Assembly (NCBI RefSeq): GCF_014145675.1
Contig: NZ_JACGZW010000007.1
Coordinates: 1-64,000, forward strand
Length of the DNA: 64,000 bases
Direction: 5' to 3'
DNA from: Amycolatopsis dendrobii
GTDB taxonomy: Bacteria > Actinomycetota > Actinomycetes > Mycobacteriales > Pseudonocardiaceae
Every line of letters begins with the position of its first letter. Position 1 is the first letter of the stretch. A program made the position numbers and the translations under genes. Shown here one piece after another: positions 47,859 to 57,360 of the stretch. The notes beneath the pieces are model-generated. The model worked only from the letters and a program-made list of their open reading frames with translations, was not told the DNA's origin and made no database searches.

Positions 47859-49535
47859 TCAGCCGATCGTGACGTTGTTGAAGCGTTCGTCAGTGAGCGG
47901 GCTGGCCACCACGCCCTTGATCTTCGGGCCGACCACGATCGCCGGCGTCGGGTAGGCGATCGGAATGGCGGGCAGGGCGTCCATGATCTTCTTGTTGGCG
48001 TCCTGGTAGGCCTTGGTGTGCGCGTCGCCTGCCGGCGAGGCGTCCGCGGCGGCGAGCGTGTTGAAGATGTCGGTGTCCTCGAGGCCGAATTCCGGCTTCG
48101 GGCGGCCGAAGAAGGTGCCGACGAAGTTGCCCGCGTCGTTGTAGTCACCGGTCCAGCCGAGCAGGTGGATGTCCTGCTTGCCGTTCTGCTGCACGTCGTC
48201 CTTGTACCCGCCGTTCCAGGACTCGGCGACCGGCTGCACGTTGATGCCGATGGCCTTCAGGTCCTCGGAGATCGCGGTGTAGGTGTCGGCCGGGTTCGGC
48301 ATGTAGGGCCGGGTGACCTCGGTCGGGTAGTAGAACTTCAGCGTCATGCCCTCGGCGCCGGCGTCCTTCAGCAGCTGCTTGGCCTTGGCCGGGTCGTACG
48401 GGTACTTGGTGACGTCGTCGGTGTAGCCGGAGATCGCCTTCGGCACGAACTCGGTCGCGACCTCGGAACCCTCGGCCAGCTTGGAGCGCACGAACTGCTC
48501 GCGGTTGATGCCGTAGGCCAGCGCCTTGCGGACCTCGGGCTTCTTGAGCAGCGGGTTGCCCTTTTGGTTGATGCCGAGGTAGAGCACGTTGAACGACGGG
48601 CGGATCAGCACCTGCTCGCCGTCGTTGCGCAGCAGGCCGTAGTCGGCGGGGGCCGGGAAGTCGTACCCGTTGATGTCGCCCGCCTTGAGCGCCTGCTTGC
48701 GGGCGTTCTCGTCCGGGATCACCTTGAACACGAGCTTGTCCAGCTTCGCCGGTGCGGGCATCGTGCTGGTTTCGTTGCGCACCAAGGTGATCTGGCCGTT
48801 GCCCTGGTCCCAGCTCTCGAACTTGAACGGGCCGGTGCCGGTCGGGTGCTTGTAGGCGTACTCGGAGTACGTGATCGAGGTGCCGGAGCCGGTGACCTTG
48901 TCCGCGTTGTACTTCTTCAGCGCGGTCGGGCTCTGGATCGCGAACGACGGCAGGGTGAACGCGGCCGGGAAGGCGCCCTTCGCGCGGGTCAGGTTCAGAA
49001 CCGCGGTGTGGTCGTCCTTCGCTTCGCAGCTCTTGTAGAGCGGATCGCCCTTGGTGATGCCTTCGTTGTGCGCGAAGCCGCCCCAGACGTCGCCGTAGTA
49101 GATCATCTGGCTCTGGGCGGTGGCGCCCTTCATGTTGTACCAGCGGTCGAAGTTGAAGCAGACCGCCTTGGCGTCGAACGGGGTGCCGTCGCTGAACTTG
49201 ACGCCCTGCTTGAGGTCGAAGGTCCAGGTCTTGCCTTCGTTGCTCGACGTCCACTTCTCGGCGAGCGACGGGGCCAGGTCCGCGGTGCCCGGCTTGTTCT
49301 GGATCAGTGTGTCCAGCATCTGCCGGGTGATCCGGAGCGTCTCGCCCTCGTCGGCGAAGATCGGGTCGAACACCTTCGGGTTGCCGGTGTTGCCGAAGAC
49401 CATGGTGCCCCCGGACCCACCGCCTCCGGCCTCGTCCCGCTTCGATTCCGCGCACGCGGACAGCGAGACCGCGAGCACGCCCGCGAGCCCGATCAGAGCT
49501 GCCCGGCATGTTCGGGTCAGCCGCAATTGCTGCAT
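47859..49535 (-). CDS. Peptide ABC transporter substrate-binding lipoprotein
   Basis: A 558-residue SBP_bac_5 family protein with a lipobox LSAC at residues 25-28 and glycine-rich linker (EAGGGGSGG). Blocks visible are FADEGETLRITRQM, LAPSLAEKWTSSNEGKTWTFDLKQGVKFSDGTPF, and HPTGTGPFKFESW. It captures peptides or similar solutes outside the membrane for the permease pair. The ATG at 49535 has AAGGGGTGCCAG upstream. It is the first gene of the A-B-C-D-F operon. Confidence 0.92.
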   Translation of the reverse strand: MQQLRLTRTCRAALIGLAGVLAVSLSACAESKRDEAGGGGSGGTMVFGNTGNPKVFDPIFADEGETLRITRQMLDTLIQNKPGTADLAPSLAEKWTSSNEGKTWTFDLKQGVKFSDGTPFDAKAVCFNFDRWYNMKGATAQSQMIYYGDVWGGFAHNEGITKGDPLYKSCEAKDDHTAVLNLTRAKGAFPAAFTLPSFAIQSPTALKKYNADKVTGSGTSITYSEYAYKHPTGTGPFKFESWDQGNGQITLVRNETSTMPAPAKLDKLVFKVIPDENARKQALKAGDINGYDFPAPADYGLLRNDGEQVLIRPSFNVLYLGINQKGNPLLKKPEVRKALAYGINREQFVRSKLAEGSEVATEFVPKAISGYTDDVTKYPYDPAKAKQLLKDAGAEGMTLKFYYPTEVTRPYMPNPADTYTAISEDLKAIGINVQPVAESWNGGYKDDVQQNGKQDIHLLGWTGDYNDAGNFVGTFFGRPKPEFGLEDTDIFNTLAAADASPAGDAHTKAYQDANKKIMDALPAIPIAYPTPAIVVGPKIKGVVASPLTDERFNNVTIG

Positions 49536-49961
49536 CTGGCACCCCTTGGGAATGTTCGGTGTATCGAAATGCACCGTCGGCGGTCAGTTCGGGAAGACCA
49601 GTGCGATCGGTGTGTTCGGTGACACTAGCGGGAACTCGGCCGCCGCTTAAGCACGTGAGGTTACGATCGCGCTACGTAAGGCCCAAATTGAGTGCAATGT
49701 GTCGGCAATTATGCGCGCAGCGTAGCGAAAACCGCCGGTTTGGTACGTTGAGTGGCGGTTTGCTCACCCGGTTGGCCTAGCGGTCCGGGTTGTCCGTTCC
49801 GGGTGCCGTGGATGTTCCGGAACCCCGCCGGAGGGCCTTTGGCGTTGCCCGCGAAGGACCCGGAAAGCGCCCGAATGTACTCGAGTCGCCAGTGCTCGCG
49901 CATTCCGCGCAATAGCCGTTTCGCCTGCCGCAAACCGATGTCGAGCCGAGATTCCGGTTGT
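49536..49961. other. Gene-free region upstream of the ABC operon
   Basis: About 426 bp with no convincing gene; an open frame at 49709-49933 (minus) translates to low-complexity arginine/proline-rich sequence. The part near 49690-49720 is AT-richer (GCACTCAATTTGG and ATAATTGCCG on the minus strand) and is probably the oppA promoter region. A TGAGTGGC...GCTCAC near 49748 recalls family B. Confidence 0.4.
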
Positions 49962-50438
49962 TCAGACCAGCTGGTCGGCGGCCTCCCGGGTGCCGTCCAC
50001 CGCGAACCAGCCGCGCTCGAACAACTGCCAGCGGCGGAGTTCGGCCCGAGCCGTCTCGCCGTCCCGGGCGACTGCCCTGGACAACCGTTCAGTCTCGGTG
50101 CCGCCCTCGATCCAGCACAGCCACGATAGCCGGGACCGCAGTGCGCGGCGTCCGCTCGACACGCCTTCCAGCACCAGCACCTCGGGAACTTCGACGCGCA
50201 CCAGCTCGCCGGGACGCGGAGCGCCGGAGGTCCAGTCCATCCGCCGATACTCGCCGGGCAGGCCCTGTGCCAGCGGCGTCAGCACGCCGTCCTCCAACTG
50301 CGGCCACCACGCGACAGGATCGTCCCAGGTAGCGAAGGCATCCGTGCTGACCAGCGCGGCACGCGAACCGAGAGCTTCGACCGTCTCGGCGGCGAGAGTG
50401 GATTTCCCGGCTCCGGACGGACCGTCGACGGCGAGCAC
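49962..50438 (-). CDS. P-loop uridine kinase-like protein
   Basis: At least 158 residues with a Walker A AVDGPSGAGKST, a following VSTDAFATWDDP acidic loop, an EGVSSGR strand and an RAELRRWQ lid. This is the uridine kinase/PRK-type nucleoside kinase pattern. I gave the GTG at 50438; a coding-like stretch upstream (LISALLAAPPRLGG) has no ATG, GTG or TTG, so a CTG start near 50486 is possible. It overlaps or abuts the DUF2304 stop. Confidence 0.65.
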   Translation of the reverse strand: MLAVDGPSGAGKSTLAAETVEALGSRAALVSTDAFATWDDPVAWWPQLEDGVLTPLAQGLPGEYRRMDWTSGAPRPGELVRVEVPEVLVLEGVSSGRRALRSRLSWLCWIEGGTETERLSRAVARDGETARAELRRWQLFERGWFAVDGTREAADQLV

Positions 50439-50482
50439 CCGGACGCCGCCGAGCCGGGGCGGAGCGGCGAGCAGTGCGGAGA

Positions 50483-50920
50483 TCAGGGAACGCGTGCCGG
50501 CCTCGCTTCGGGCAGGCCGTCCACAGTGTCCGGCGCGGTCGTGCGCTTCTCCAGTTCGGCGATGCGTGCTTCGAGGGCGCGCTGGGTGTCTTCCAGTTCG
50601 CAGCGCAGCAACGCGGTCTCCTCGACCGAGGTCCGCACCTCTTCCTCCAGGTGCCCGACCTCGGTCGAAAGCTGCAGCGAAACCATCGCGAGGACCACTC
50701 CGGACAGGAAGAAGACGAAGTTCGACGGGGTCTCCACGCCCGTCAGGTGCGCCACGAAGTTCGCCACCGCCGGCACCACCGCGAGGATCACGACGCCGAT
50801 GGCCACCACGAGCCAGATGCCAGCGTACTTCTCGCGCAGCTTGCGCCGCCGCATCATCTCGATGACGACGAACAGCACGAGACAAGCGATGACGATGCTC
50901 AGTACGCGCCAGCCTGCCAT
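50483..50920 (-). CDS. DUF2304 membrane protein
   Basis: A 145-residue protein with three hydrophobic segments (residues 5-22, 33-58 and 68-83) and a C-terminal coiled coil (HLEEEVRTSVEETALLRCELED). This is the DUF2304 pattern commonly found next to polyprenyl-phosphate glycosyltransferases. The ATG at 50920 has GGAGG 5 nt upstream, 10 bp after the GT2 gene stop. It may be an accessory subunit for that enzyme. Confidence 0.8.
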   Translation of the reverse strand: MAGWRVLSIVIACLVLFVVIEMMRRRKLREKYAGIWLVVAIGVVILAVVPAVANFVAHLTGVETPSNFVFFLSGVVLAMVSLQLSTEVGHLEEEVRTSVEETALLRCELEDTQRALEARIAELEKRTTAPDTVDGLPEARPARVP

Positions 50921-50930
50921 GGTGGCCTCC

Positions 50931-51686
50931 TTACGCGGCGTCGGAAGAATCGACGGACGGACGGCGGCGGACCAGCGCCAGCAGCAGCGCCAGCCCCGCG
51001 CGACCCAGGTACACGGCGGATTTCACCGGCGATTGGCTCGGTGTGCCGCCCGCCCGCTCCCGCATCAGGACCGGGGTTTCCGCGATCGTGAGCTTCGCCC
51101 GGATCGCCAGCACGAGCGCCTCGATCGTGTCGCCGAGGTATTCGGCCGGATAGCTGGCGGCGAACAGCCGGATCGCGCGCGGCCCCATCGCCTTGAACCC
51201 GGACGTGACGTCGCTGAGCCTGGTCCCGGCCAGCTTGCTGAACACCAGCGACAGGACGGCCATCGCGCACTTGCGCGGACCGACCGCCCGGTACGAGCCC
51301 TTGCCCGCGAACCGGGAGCCGATCGCGAGGTCGGCCCCCTCGTCGAGCAGTCGCAGCAGCGCGCCGACCTCAGCCGGATCGTGCTGTCCGTCGGCGTCGA
51401 CCTGGACCACCGCGTCGTAGCCGCGCGAGACGGCGTAACGGAACCCGGTGCGCATCGCGCCGCCCACGCCGAGGTTCACCGACAGCCGGACCACCCTGGC
51501 TCCCGCCTCGCGGGCGAGTTCGGCGGTGCGGTCGAGCGAACCGTCGTCGACGACCAGCACGTCCATGCCCGGCAGCGACCGCTTGATCTGGGCGAGCACT
51601 GCCGAGACGCTGTCCTGCTCGTTGAAGGCCGGGATCACGATGAGCACGCGGCGGGTGTTCACGAGCGTGCCGGACAAGTCAGCCAT
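50931..51686 (-). CDS. GT2 glycosyltransferase (polyprenyl-phosphate sugar synthase-like)
   Basis: A 251-residue GT2 enzyme with the VVDDGSLDRTAELAREAG donor motif, DADGQHDP metal site and MRERAGGTPSQ. These fit dolichol/polyprenyl-phosphate mannose synthase or the mycobacterial GalNAc enzyme PpgS. It would load a sugar onto decaprenyl phosphate at the inner membrane face. It is followed by DUF2304, as in mycobacteria next to ppgS (recalled). The ATG is at 51686. Confidence 0.85.
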   Translation of the reverse strand: MADLSGTLVNTRRVLIVIPAFNEQDSVSAVLAQIKRSLPGMDVLVVDDGSLDRTAELAREAGARVVRLSVNLGVGGAMRTGFRYAVSRGYDAVVQVDADGQHDPAEVGALLRLLDEGADLAIGSRFAGKGSYRAVGPRKCAMAVLSLVFSKLAGTRLSDVTSGFKAMGPRAIRLFAASYPAEYLGDTIEALVLAIRAKLTIAETPVLMRERAGGTPSQSPVKSAVYLGRAGLALLLALVRRRPSVDSSDAA

Positions 51687-51692
51687 GAGCGC

Positions 51693-53648
51693 TCACTCCC
51701 CGTGCGAAGTGCTCGGCGCGGGTGCGGCGGCGACGCCGGACTGTCCCGCGATCTCGTAAATCGTCGCGTCGGAATTGCGGAAGACGACGTGGAACATCGG
51801 GCCCTCGGCGATCCGGGCGACGCCCGCCGACTGGATCGCGGTGACGGTGGCCAGTCCCTTGCCCTGGATGACATAGCGCACGTGCAGGTCGGTGAGGTCC
51901 CTGCGGACTCGCGGCGACGTGCCGACCTGGTCTACTTGGTCGCTGAGGTACGCGGCCGTCGTGCCCGGACCGGCTCCGTAGAAGCTCCACTCGACCGGCG
52001 TCACGCCGGACAGCGCGTACATCCACGCCGAACCGTCGGCCTTGTTGTTCATCACGCGTTCGCCGGGCACTGTGTGCTGCGCGAGCCAGTCGTACGCGGC
52101 TTCCTCCGCTGTGGACACCGTGGGCCCGTCCTGGTACCTGGCTGCCAACCGCACCGCGTTGCGTCCGATGTAGCCGCCTCCGCTCAGCCCACCGAGCACC
52201 ACAGCCAGCAGCAGCACGGCAACGCCGGTGAGCACGACCGGCTTGAGCTTCACCCGCGGCTGCGCCTTGCGCACCAGCCAGGCGACGAAAGTGTTCGTGA
52301 ACTCGCCGAAGGCCACCGCGCCGGCGAGCGGCACGAGCGCGGCGATCCGCCAGTGGTCGTTGTAGAAGACGCTCGTGACCGCCCGCACGAGGTTCGAATC
52401 GAGCGACACGGTGACCATGAACAGGCCGCCGAACACGACGTACGCGCCGACCAGCCACAGCATCCGCCGGTGCCGCACCATCAACACGATGCCGATGAAC
52501 GCGGGAACGCCGACCCACCACTGCGGGAACTCCGACATCGGGGAGAAGGTCAGCGTCTCGCCGAGGCCCCCGGCGACGGTCGCCTCCGACGGCCAGTGTG
52601 CGCTCGTCACGCCACTGGCGTTGTACAGCGACGGCAGCACGAGAGGCACGCCGAGCACGATCGCCAGCCCGACGGTCGCGATCAGCGAAGGCGCGCTGCG
52701 CCGCCATTCGATCTTCTCGTAGCGCAGCAGCACCGCGAGCAGGATGAGCAGGAAGTACACGCCGAGCACGAATACGAGACTGGTGTGCAGGCCGCACAGT
52801 CCGGCGACGCCGACTCCGAGCGCGACCGGGCCCGCCACGCCGTCCGGCTTCAGCAGGTACCGCGCGAGCACGAGCATCGCCGGGATCAGCGCGGCGCCCG
52901 CGACGTACGGCCACAGCGGACCACGCCACAGCGAGTCGTACGGGAACGCGCTGAACCACGTGGTGACCGCGGCGGCCGCGGCGGCGCCCAGCGCGGGCAT
53001 CCCCCACACCCGGCACAGTGCCGCGACGCCGACCGGCACGGTGAAGATCACCGCCAGCGCGGCCAGATTCAGCGTGGGCATCATGGTGAGCCCGGCCTTG
53101 CCGAACACCAGCGAGAGCAGCGCGTGGTAGGTGTCCGGGTAGAAGTAGTCGGTCTGGTTGGGCAGGTTCGCGATCGTGCCCACGGTGGACGGCCGGGCGT
53201 CGCCGTGTTCGGCGATCCAGCGGATGAGGTTGCCGTGGAATGGCGCGTCCCAGCCCTGCTGGACGGAGTTGATCCCGTTGGTGCCACGCAGGAAAGCGAC
53301 CGCGCCCACGGCGAGGCCCGCGGCGACGCCCGCCGCCATCACGACGTGGTCGCGCAGCGGGAGCTTCGGAAGCTCCTCGACCGTCCAGTCCGGATGGCGG
53401 CGTGCGCGAAGGCGGCGCACGGCGAACGCCAGCCCGAAGCCGGCGATCGCGAGCACCAGCGTCCAGAGCGCGACGGCGAGCATCGTCCAGCGGATGCCGA
53501 GCCCGCCGAGCACCGGGACGCCGAGCGCGACGACTCCGAAGGTGAGCAGAGGCGCGGTGGCGGCGAGCGTCCATCCGCGCAGCCGGACGGCAGCCCCGAA
53601 GACGAGCCCGGGCACCCAGAATGCGAGCAGCACCAGAAGAACGTTCAT
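51693..53648 (-). CDS. Large polytopic membrane protein (GT-C-like, DUF6541-type)
   Basis: A 651-residue protein with about 14 hydrophobic helices and a C-terminal extracytoplasmic domain of some 140 residues (after NNKADGSAWMYALSG). The early loop QGWDAPFHGNLIRWIAEHGD contains an acidic residue set near the first periplasmic loop, as in GT-C glycosyltransferases. It could use polyprenyl-phosphate sugar to build surface glycans. The ATG is at 53648. It lies 6 bp upstream of the GT2 gene. Confidence 0.75.
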   Translation of the reverse strand: MNVLLVLLAFWVPGLVFGAAVRLRGWTLAATAPLLTFGVVALGVPVLGGLGIRWTMLAVALWTLVLAIAGFGLAFAVRRLRARRHPDWTVEELPKLPLRDHVVMAAGVAAGLAVGAVAFLRGTNGINSVQQGWDAPFHGNLIRWIAEHGDARPSTVGTIANLPNQTDYFYPDTYHALLSLVFGKAGLTMMPTLNLAALAVIFTVPVGVAALCRVWGMPALGAAAAAAVTTWFSAFPYDSLWRGPLWPYVAGAALIPAMLVLARYLLKPDGVAGPVALGVGVAGLCGLHTSLVFVLGVYFLLILLAVLLRYEKIEWRRSAPSLIATVGLAIVLGVPLVLPSLYNASGVTSAHWPSEATVAGGLGETLTFSPMSEFPQWWVGVPAFIGIVLMVRHRRMLWLVGAYVVFGGLFMVTVSLDSNLVRAVTSVFYNDHWRIAALVPLAGAVAFGEFTNTFVAWLVRKAQPRVKLKPVVLTGVAVLLLAVVLGGLSGGGYIGRNAVRLAARYQDGPTVSTAEEAAYDWLAQHTVPGERVMNNKADGSAWMYALSGVTPVEWSFYGAGPGTTAAYLSDQVDQVGTSPRVRRDLTDLHVRYVIQGKGLATVTAIQSAGVARIAEGPMFHVVFRNSDATIYEIAGQSGVAAAPAPSTSHGE

Positions 53649-53731
53649 CGGATTCGCGTTCCAACCGTGAGCACCATTTTGCCTTCGCCGCACACCGATG
53701 CCGGAGGCTGCCAAGTCACACTACTGCGGCG

Positions 53732-55015
53732 CTATTCCGCCGTTTCATCGGAGTCGCGCATTGCCCTCGCCGACGAATTGACGAGAACGAATGCGAGCAC
53801 AACCGCGAGGCCGGTCATTGGCGCGGCGGCGAGTGCGACGACTGCACGAAACACGGTGTCTCCGGGCACGGCCAACAGCAGCACCGAAGCCGTGGCCGCG
53901 ACCACCGTCCAGGTGATCAACACGCGCCTGGCCTGGGCGCGCGCGACGAGCACGGCGGTGAGCAACTGCATGGGCACCAGCAGCACCGAGGACCAGACGA
54001 GCCCGGCTACCGCCCAGCCGTCCACCTGGTAGCCGGCGCCGTAGACGAACCCCACTGCCCACGGGCCGAGCAGCAGGCCGACCAGCGCGCCGAACGCGGC
54101 CAGCGCGAGCGAGGCGGAGGTGCCGAGCAGCAGCACGCGCCGCAGCCGGTGCCGTCCGGCCTCGCTCGCGGAAAGCCGTACGACGAACGGCACCGCAAGC
54201 GATTGCACCGGCCCTACCAGCGTCAACGGCAACCGCGCGATGACCAGCGCGGCGAAGACCGCACCGAGCCGGTCGCGGTCGCCGCCCGGGGCGAGCAGGC
54301 CGACCAGCGCGGGATATCCGGTGATGACGCTCGCGGTGAGCGCGGCGCCGAGCAGCAGCATCAGCATCCGGCGGACAGTCACCGGCCAGCCGTCGCCCTC
54401 GGCGCGGACGTCGAGCAGCCGCCAGCCCTGGCGGACGAACAGCAGCCAGGCGAACGAACCCGCCGCGACTGCCAGCGCCAACGGCACCAGCTGGTAGGCC
54501 GTCGCGATGACCAGCAGGCCCAGGACCAGGGCACGAACCGCCGGTTCGGCCACCACCAGCCAGGCGAAATGCTTCACCTGGTGCTGTCCGATCAGCAATC
54601 CGCGGATGCCGAACTGGCAGGCGAACGCGACGCCGCCGGCCAGCACGACCAGGGCGAGTTCCCCGGATCCAGGGAAAAGCCGGTCGTTGACCGGCGGGAC
54701 GAACAGCGCTAACCCGAACACGGCGGCCACCGCGGCGGCGGTGGCCACGGCCCGGAGCGCACCCCGGCCGGCGAGGCCGCCGGTGAGCGCCGCGACCGCG
54801 GACTGCCGGGAAAGTTCCTGCTCAAGCGGGGAAAGAGCGCTGCCGAGGCCCATCAGCAGGCCCCAGAAAGTGACGAACGTGGCGTACTGGTCGGGTGGGA
54901 GAAGCCGCGCACAAGCGACGGTGAGGACGTAGCCGAGGACGATCGACGCGATCAGCGAACCGCCGAGTTTTCCTGCGGTGCGGTGGGTGTCGCGGACGAC
55001 TCCGGTCACGCTCAT
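53732..55015 (-). CDS. Polysaccharide flippase-like membrane protein
   Basis: A 427-residue protein with 12 or so helices, similar to Wzx/MVF-type polysaccharide exporters (VLTVACARLLPPDQYATFVTFWGLLMGLGSAL near the start). It probably moves a lipid-linked sugar or oligosaccharide across the membrane. Mycobacterial Rv3630 of similar size is recalled next to ppgS. The ATG at 55015 overlaps the stop of the next GT2 gene (ATGA). Confidence 0.8.
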   Translation of the reverse strand: MSVTGVVRDTHRTAGKLGGSLIASIVLGYVLTVACARLLPPDQYATFVTFWGLLMGLGSALSPLEQELSRQSAVAALTGGLAGRGALRAVATAAAVAAVFGLALFVPPVNDRLFPGSGELALVVLAGGVAFACQFGIRGLLIGQHQVKHFAWLVVAEPAVRALVLGLLVIATAYQLVPLALAVAAGSFAWLLFVRQGWRLLDVRAEGDGWPVTVRRMLMLLLGAALTASVITGYPALVGLLAPGGDRDRLGAVFAALVIARLPLTLVGPVQSLAVPFVVRLSASEAGRHRLRRVLLLGTSASLALAAFGALVGLLLGPWAVGFVYGAGYQVDGWAVAGLVWSSVLLVPMQLLTAVLVARAQARRVLITWTVVAATASVLLLAVPGDTVFRAVVALAAAPMTGLAVVLAFVLVNSSARAMRDSDETAE

Positions 55016-56031
55016 CGACGCCGCAGCCGTGCGCGTAACGCGAGGTAGAGCCCGCGAAACACCCCCGAGCCGAAGCCGACCGCGAAGACCGGCAGCAGGG
55101 TGCCGACCGCGCGCGCCTCGGCGTTGGTGGCCCCGCACTTCTTCACCACAGCGGCGGCCGCGACGCTTCCAGCCACGCCGAGCGCGGCCGTTGTCTTCGG
55201 CTTTTTCACCGCCAGTCCGGCACCCATCGCGCCTACAGCGAGCGAACAAAATAACGCGTTTCTCGCTGGACCGGGTGAATTTAGGTAGGAATCAACATAG
55301 GTTGTCCCCCGAAAGAATGACTGAGCGTAGAACTTTGTGAAGGAATCACGCCCGTGGTAGATCGCGGAGAACTGCGGGGCCAGAAAAATCCGCGATCGTT
55401 CGGCGATCCAGCGCAGCATCCGGGTGTCGTCGCTGGCGAGCCGGACGTCGTCGAACAGCGAGGCGAACGCGGCCGCCGAGCCCTCCAGCAGGTCGCGGCG
55501 CGCGCAGAAGAACGTGGTGCCCTTGGGGTAGCCGTCGAACTCCTCGATGCCGAACGACGTCAGCTTCGGGTCCGCGAAGTACCGCCGCCAGCCGATGGCG
55601 ACGAGGCCGGACATGAAGCCCGCGTAGGGGTTGTGCTCGGAGGCGACGTGGATGTGGCCGTTCCAGACCGCGCGCTCCGGGTGTTCGACGAGTTGCTCGC
55701 GCAGGAACGCGAGGCTGCCCGGGTCGACGATGACCCGGCTGTCGAGCAGCAGCAGCCAGTCGCCGGAGGCCTTCGCCATCCCGGCCCGGCGAGCCTCGAA
55801 CCGGCCGCCGTTGGGCTGGGTCAGCACCGTGATGCCGTGCTTCTCCTGCAGCCGGGCGAGCCGTTCGGGCGTGCCGTCGGTGCTCCCGTCGTCCACGACG
55901 AGCACCTCGACCGGCCACCGGGCCGCCGCCGCGGAGGCGATCAGCGCGCCCACGCTGCGTTCGATCCAGTCCTGTTCGTTGCAGACCGGGATCACGACGC
56001 TGAGCGACGGAACGAGCGGGTGAGCACTCAC
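55012..56031 (-). CDS. GT2 family glycosyltransferase
   Basis: A 339-residue enzyme with SVVIPVCNEQDWIERSV, VVDDGSTDGTPERLA and LLLDSRVIVDPGS, the GT-A nucleotide-sugar pattern, followed by an FDGYPKGTTFFCARRDLL segment and one or two C-terminal hydrophobic segments. The sugar and acceptor are unknown. It starts with GTG at 56031 and is coupled to the flippase gene by an ATGA overlap. Confidence 0.85.
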   Translation of the reverse strand: MSAHPLVPSLSVVIPVCNEQDWIERSVGALIASAAAARWPVEVLVVDDGSTDGTPERLARLQEKHGITVLTQPNGGRFEARRAGMAKASGDWLLLLDSRVIVDPGSLAFLREQLVEHPERAVWNGHIHVASEHNPYAGFMSGLVAIGWRRYFADPKLTSFGIEEFDGYPKGTTFFCARRDLLEGSAAAFASLFDDVRLASDDTRMLRWIAERSRIFLAPQFSAIYHGRDSFTKFYAQSFFRGTTYVDSYLNSPGPARNALFCSLAVGAMGAGLAVKKPKTTAALGVAGSVAAAAVVKKCGATNAEARAVGTLLPVFAVGFGSGVFRGLYLALRARLRRR

Positions 56032-56117
56032 GCGGCGAGGCTACCCTGCGCCTGACCGGCGCGAATGCCCAGTATCCTTGCCGCCGTCGCTAACCCTCTG
56101 TTGATTGGGCGTCCTCG

Positions 56118-57215
56118 GTGATCTCCTTCGTCGCCGGCACCACCGCGGAACTGATCAAGATCGCGCCGGTCTTCCACCGCATCGCCGAGCGCGGAGCGAC
56201 ACCGAAGCTCTGGTTCACCGCACAGCACGTGGACGAGGTCGCCGACGTCCTGTCCGATCTGCGACTGCCGGAACCCGACTTGTGGTTCGTGCCTCGCGCA
56301 CAGGCGCGCGACCTCGAATCCCCGGCGCAAGTGCCCGGCTGGGCCGCGCAGGTCATGCGCACGGCGTGGAGCCGCCGCGCCGAACTCCGCGCCCAACTGA
56401 CCGCGGACGGCCGCCCGCCGCTCGTGCTCGTGCACGGCGACACGTTCACCACGCCGTACGGGGCGTTGATCGGCAAGAAGATCCTGAAGGCCCGCGTCGG
56501 GCACATCGAGGCGGGCACGCGGTCGGGCAGCATCCTGTCGCCGCTGCCGGAGGAGCTGAACCGCAAGATCGCCGGGAAGTTCGTGGACATCCACTTCTCG
56601 CCGAGCGAGCGCGAAGTGCACAACCTGCGGGGCGCCCGCGGTGTCGTGGTGAACACCGAAGCGAACACGGCGATCGACTCGATGCGCCAGGTCGTCGATC
56701 AGCCGCTCGACGTGCCGAACCTGCCGGAGAAGTTCGGCCTGGCGACGCTGCACCGGTTCGAACTGGTGTCGCGGGCGGACAAGTACCGCGAGGCACTGGA
56801 AATCCTGCGTGCGCAAAGCCGCACGATGCCGGTGCTCTACCTGGCCGGCGCGCCGGAGCGGGAGAAGATCCGCGCGCTGGGCTTGGACAGCCTGTTCGAC
56901 GGCAAGTTCATCGCACAGCCGAAGATGCGGTACCTGAAGTTCCTGCCGCTGGTCGCGCGAGCCGAGTACGTTGTCACGGATTCCGGTGGGCTGCAGGAGG
57001 AATGCGGCTACCTGGGCGTGCCGTGCGCGGTCCACCGGGCCCGCACCGAACGGCACGTGGGAATCGGCGAGAACGTCGTCCTGACCGAGATGCGCGGCGA
57101 CCGGCTGCGGGAGTTCCTTGCCACGTACCAGAATCGCCGCGGGGTGTCCTGGACGGACAAGTACCATCCGTCGGACATCGTGGTGAACTCGCTGGCGCAG
57201 CTGGGTTATTGCTGA
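56118..57215 (+). CDS. UDP-N-acetylglucosamine 2-epimerase-like enzyme
   Basis: A 365-residue protein with the WecB motifs VHGDTFTTPYGAL, HIEAGTRSG (catalytic glutamate), LPEELNRKI, DIHFSPSE, ATLHRFE (histidine) and TDSGGLQEECGYLGVP. It likely interconverts UDP-GlcNAc and UDP-ManNAc for surface glycans. It starts with GTG at 56118. It is divergent from the glycosyltransferase run and probably supplies its sugar nucleotide. Confidence 0.88.
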   Translation: MISFVAGTTAELIKIAPVFHRIAERGATPKLWFTAQHVDEVADVLSDLRLPEPDLWFVPRAQARDLESPAQVPGWAAQVMRTAWSRRAELRAQLTADGRPPLVLVHGDTFTTPYGALIGKKILKARVGHIEAGTRSGSILSPLPEELNRKIAGKFVDIHFSPSEREVHNLRGARGVVVNTEANTAIDSMRQVVDQPLDVPNLPEKFGLATLHRFELVSRADKYREALEILRAQSRTMPVLYLAGAPEREKIRALGLDSLFDGKFIAQPKMRYLKFLPLVARAEYVVTDSGGLQEECGYLGVPCAVHRARTERHVGIGENVVLTEMRGDRLREFLATYQNRRGVSWTDKYHPSDIVVNSLAQLGYC

Positions 57216-57360
57216 CCGGGCTGCCAAGGCTCCCGCACTGGGCTGAACGCGCTAACCAGCACGCGTTTTCCTACGCCTTGCCCACTTTTCGTGGACGGGG
57301 TTTCCCGCACCATGGTAGGCATATTCCGCACTTTTGGGATAAACCATGGGGAGTACCTCG

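Noticed and set aside
49709..49933. Possible 74-residue gene on the minus strand
   Set aside because: No ribosome site, low-complexity Arg/Pro/Gly translation, and it lies in the oppA upstream region.
50526..54032. A 1168-codon open frame on the plus strand across the glycan genes
   Set aside because: It is antisense to five well-supported genes and its translation is an Arg/Pro/His/Gln-rich shadow typical of high-GC DNA.
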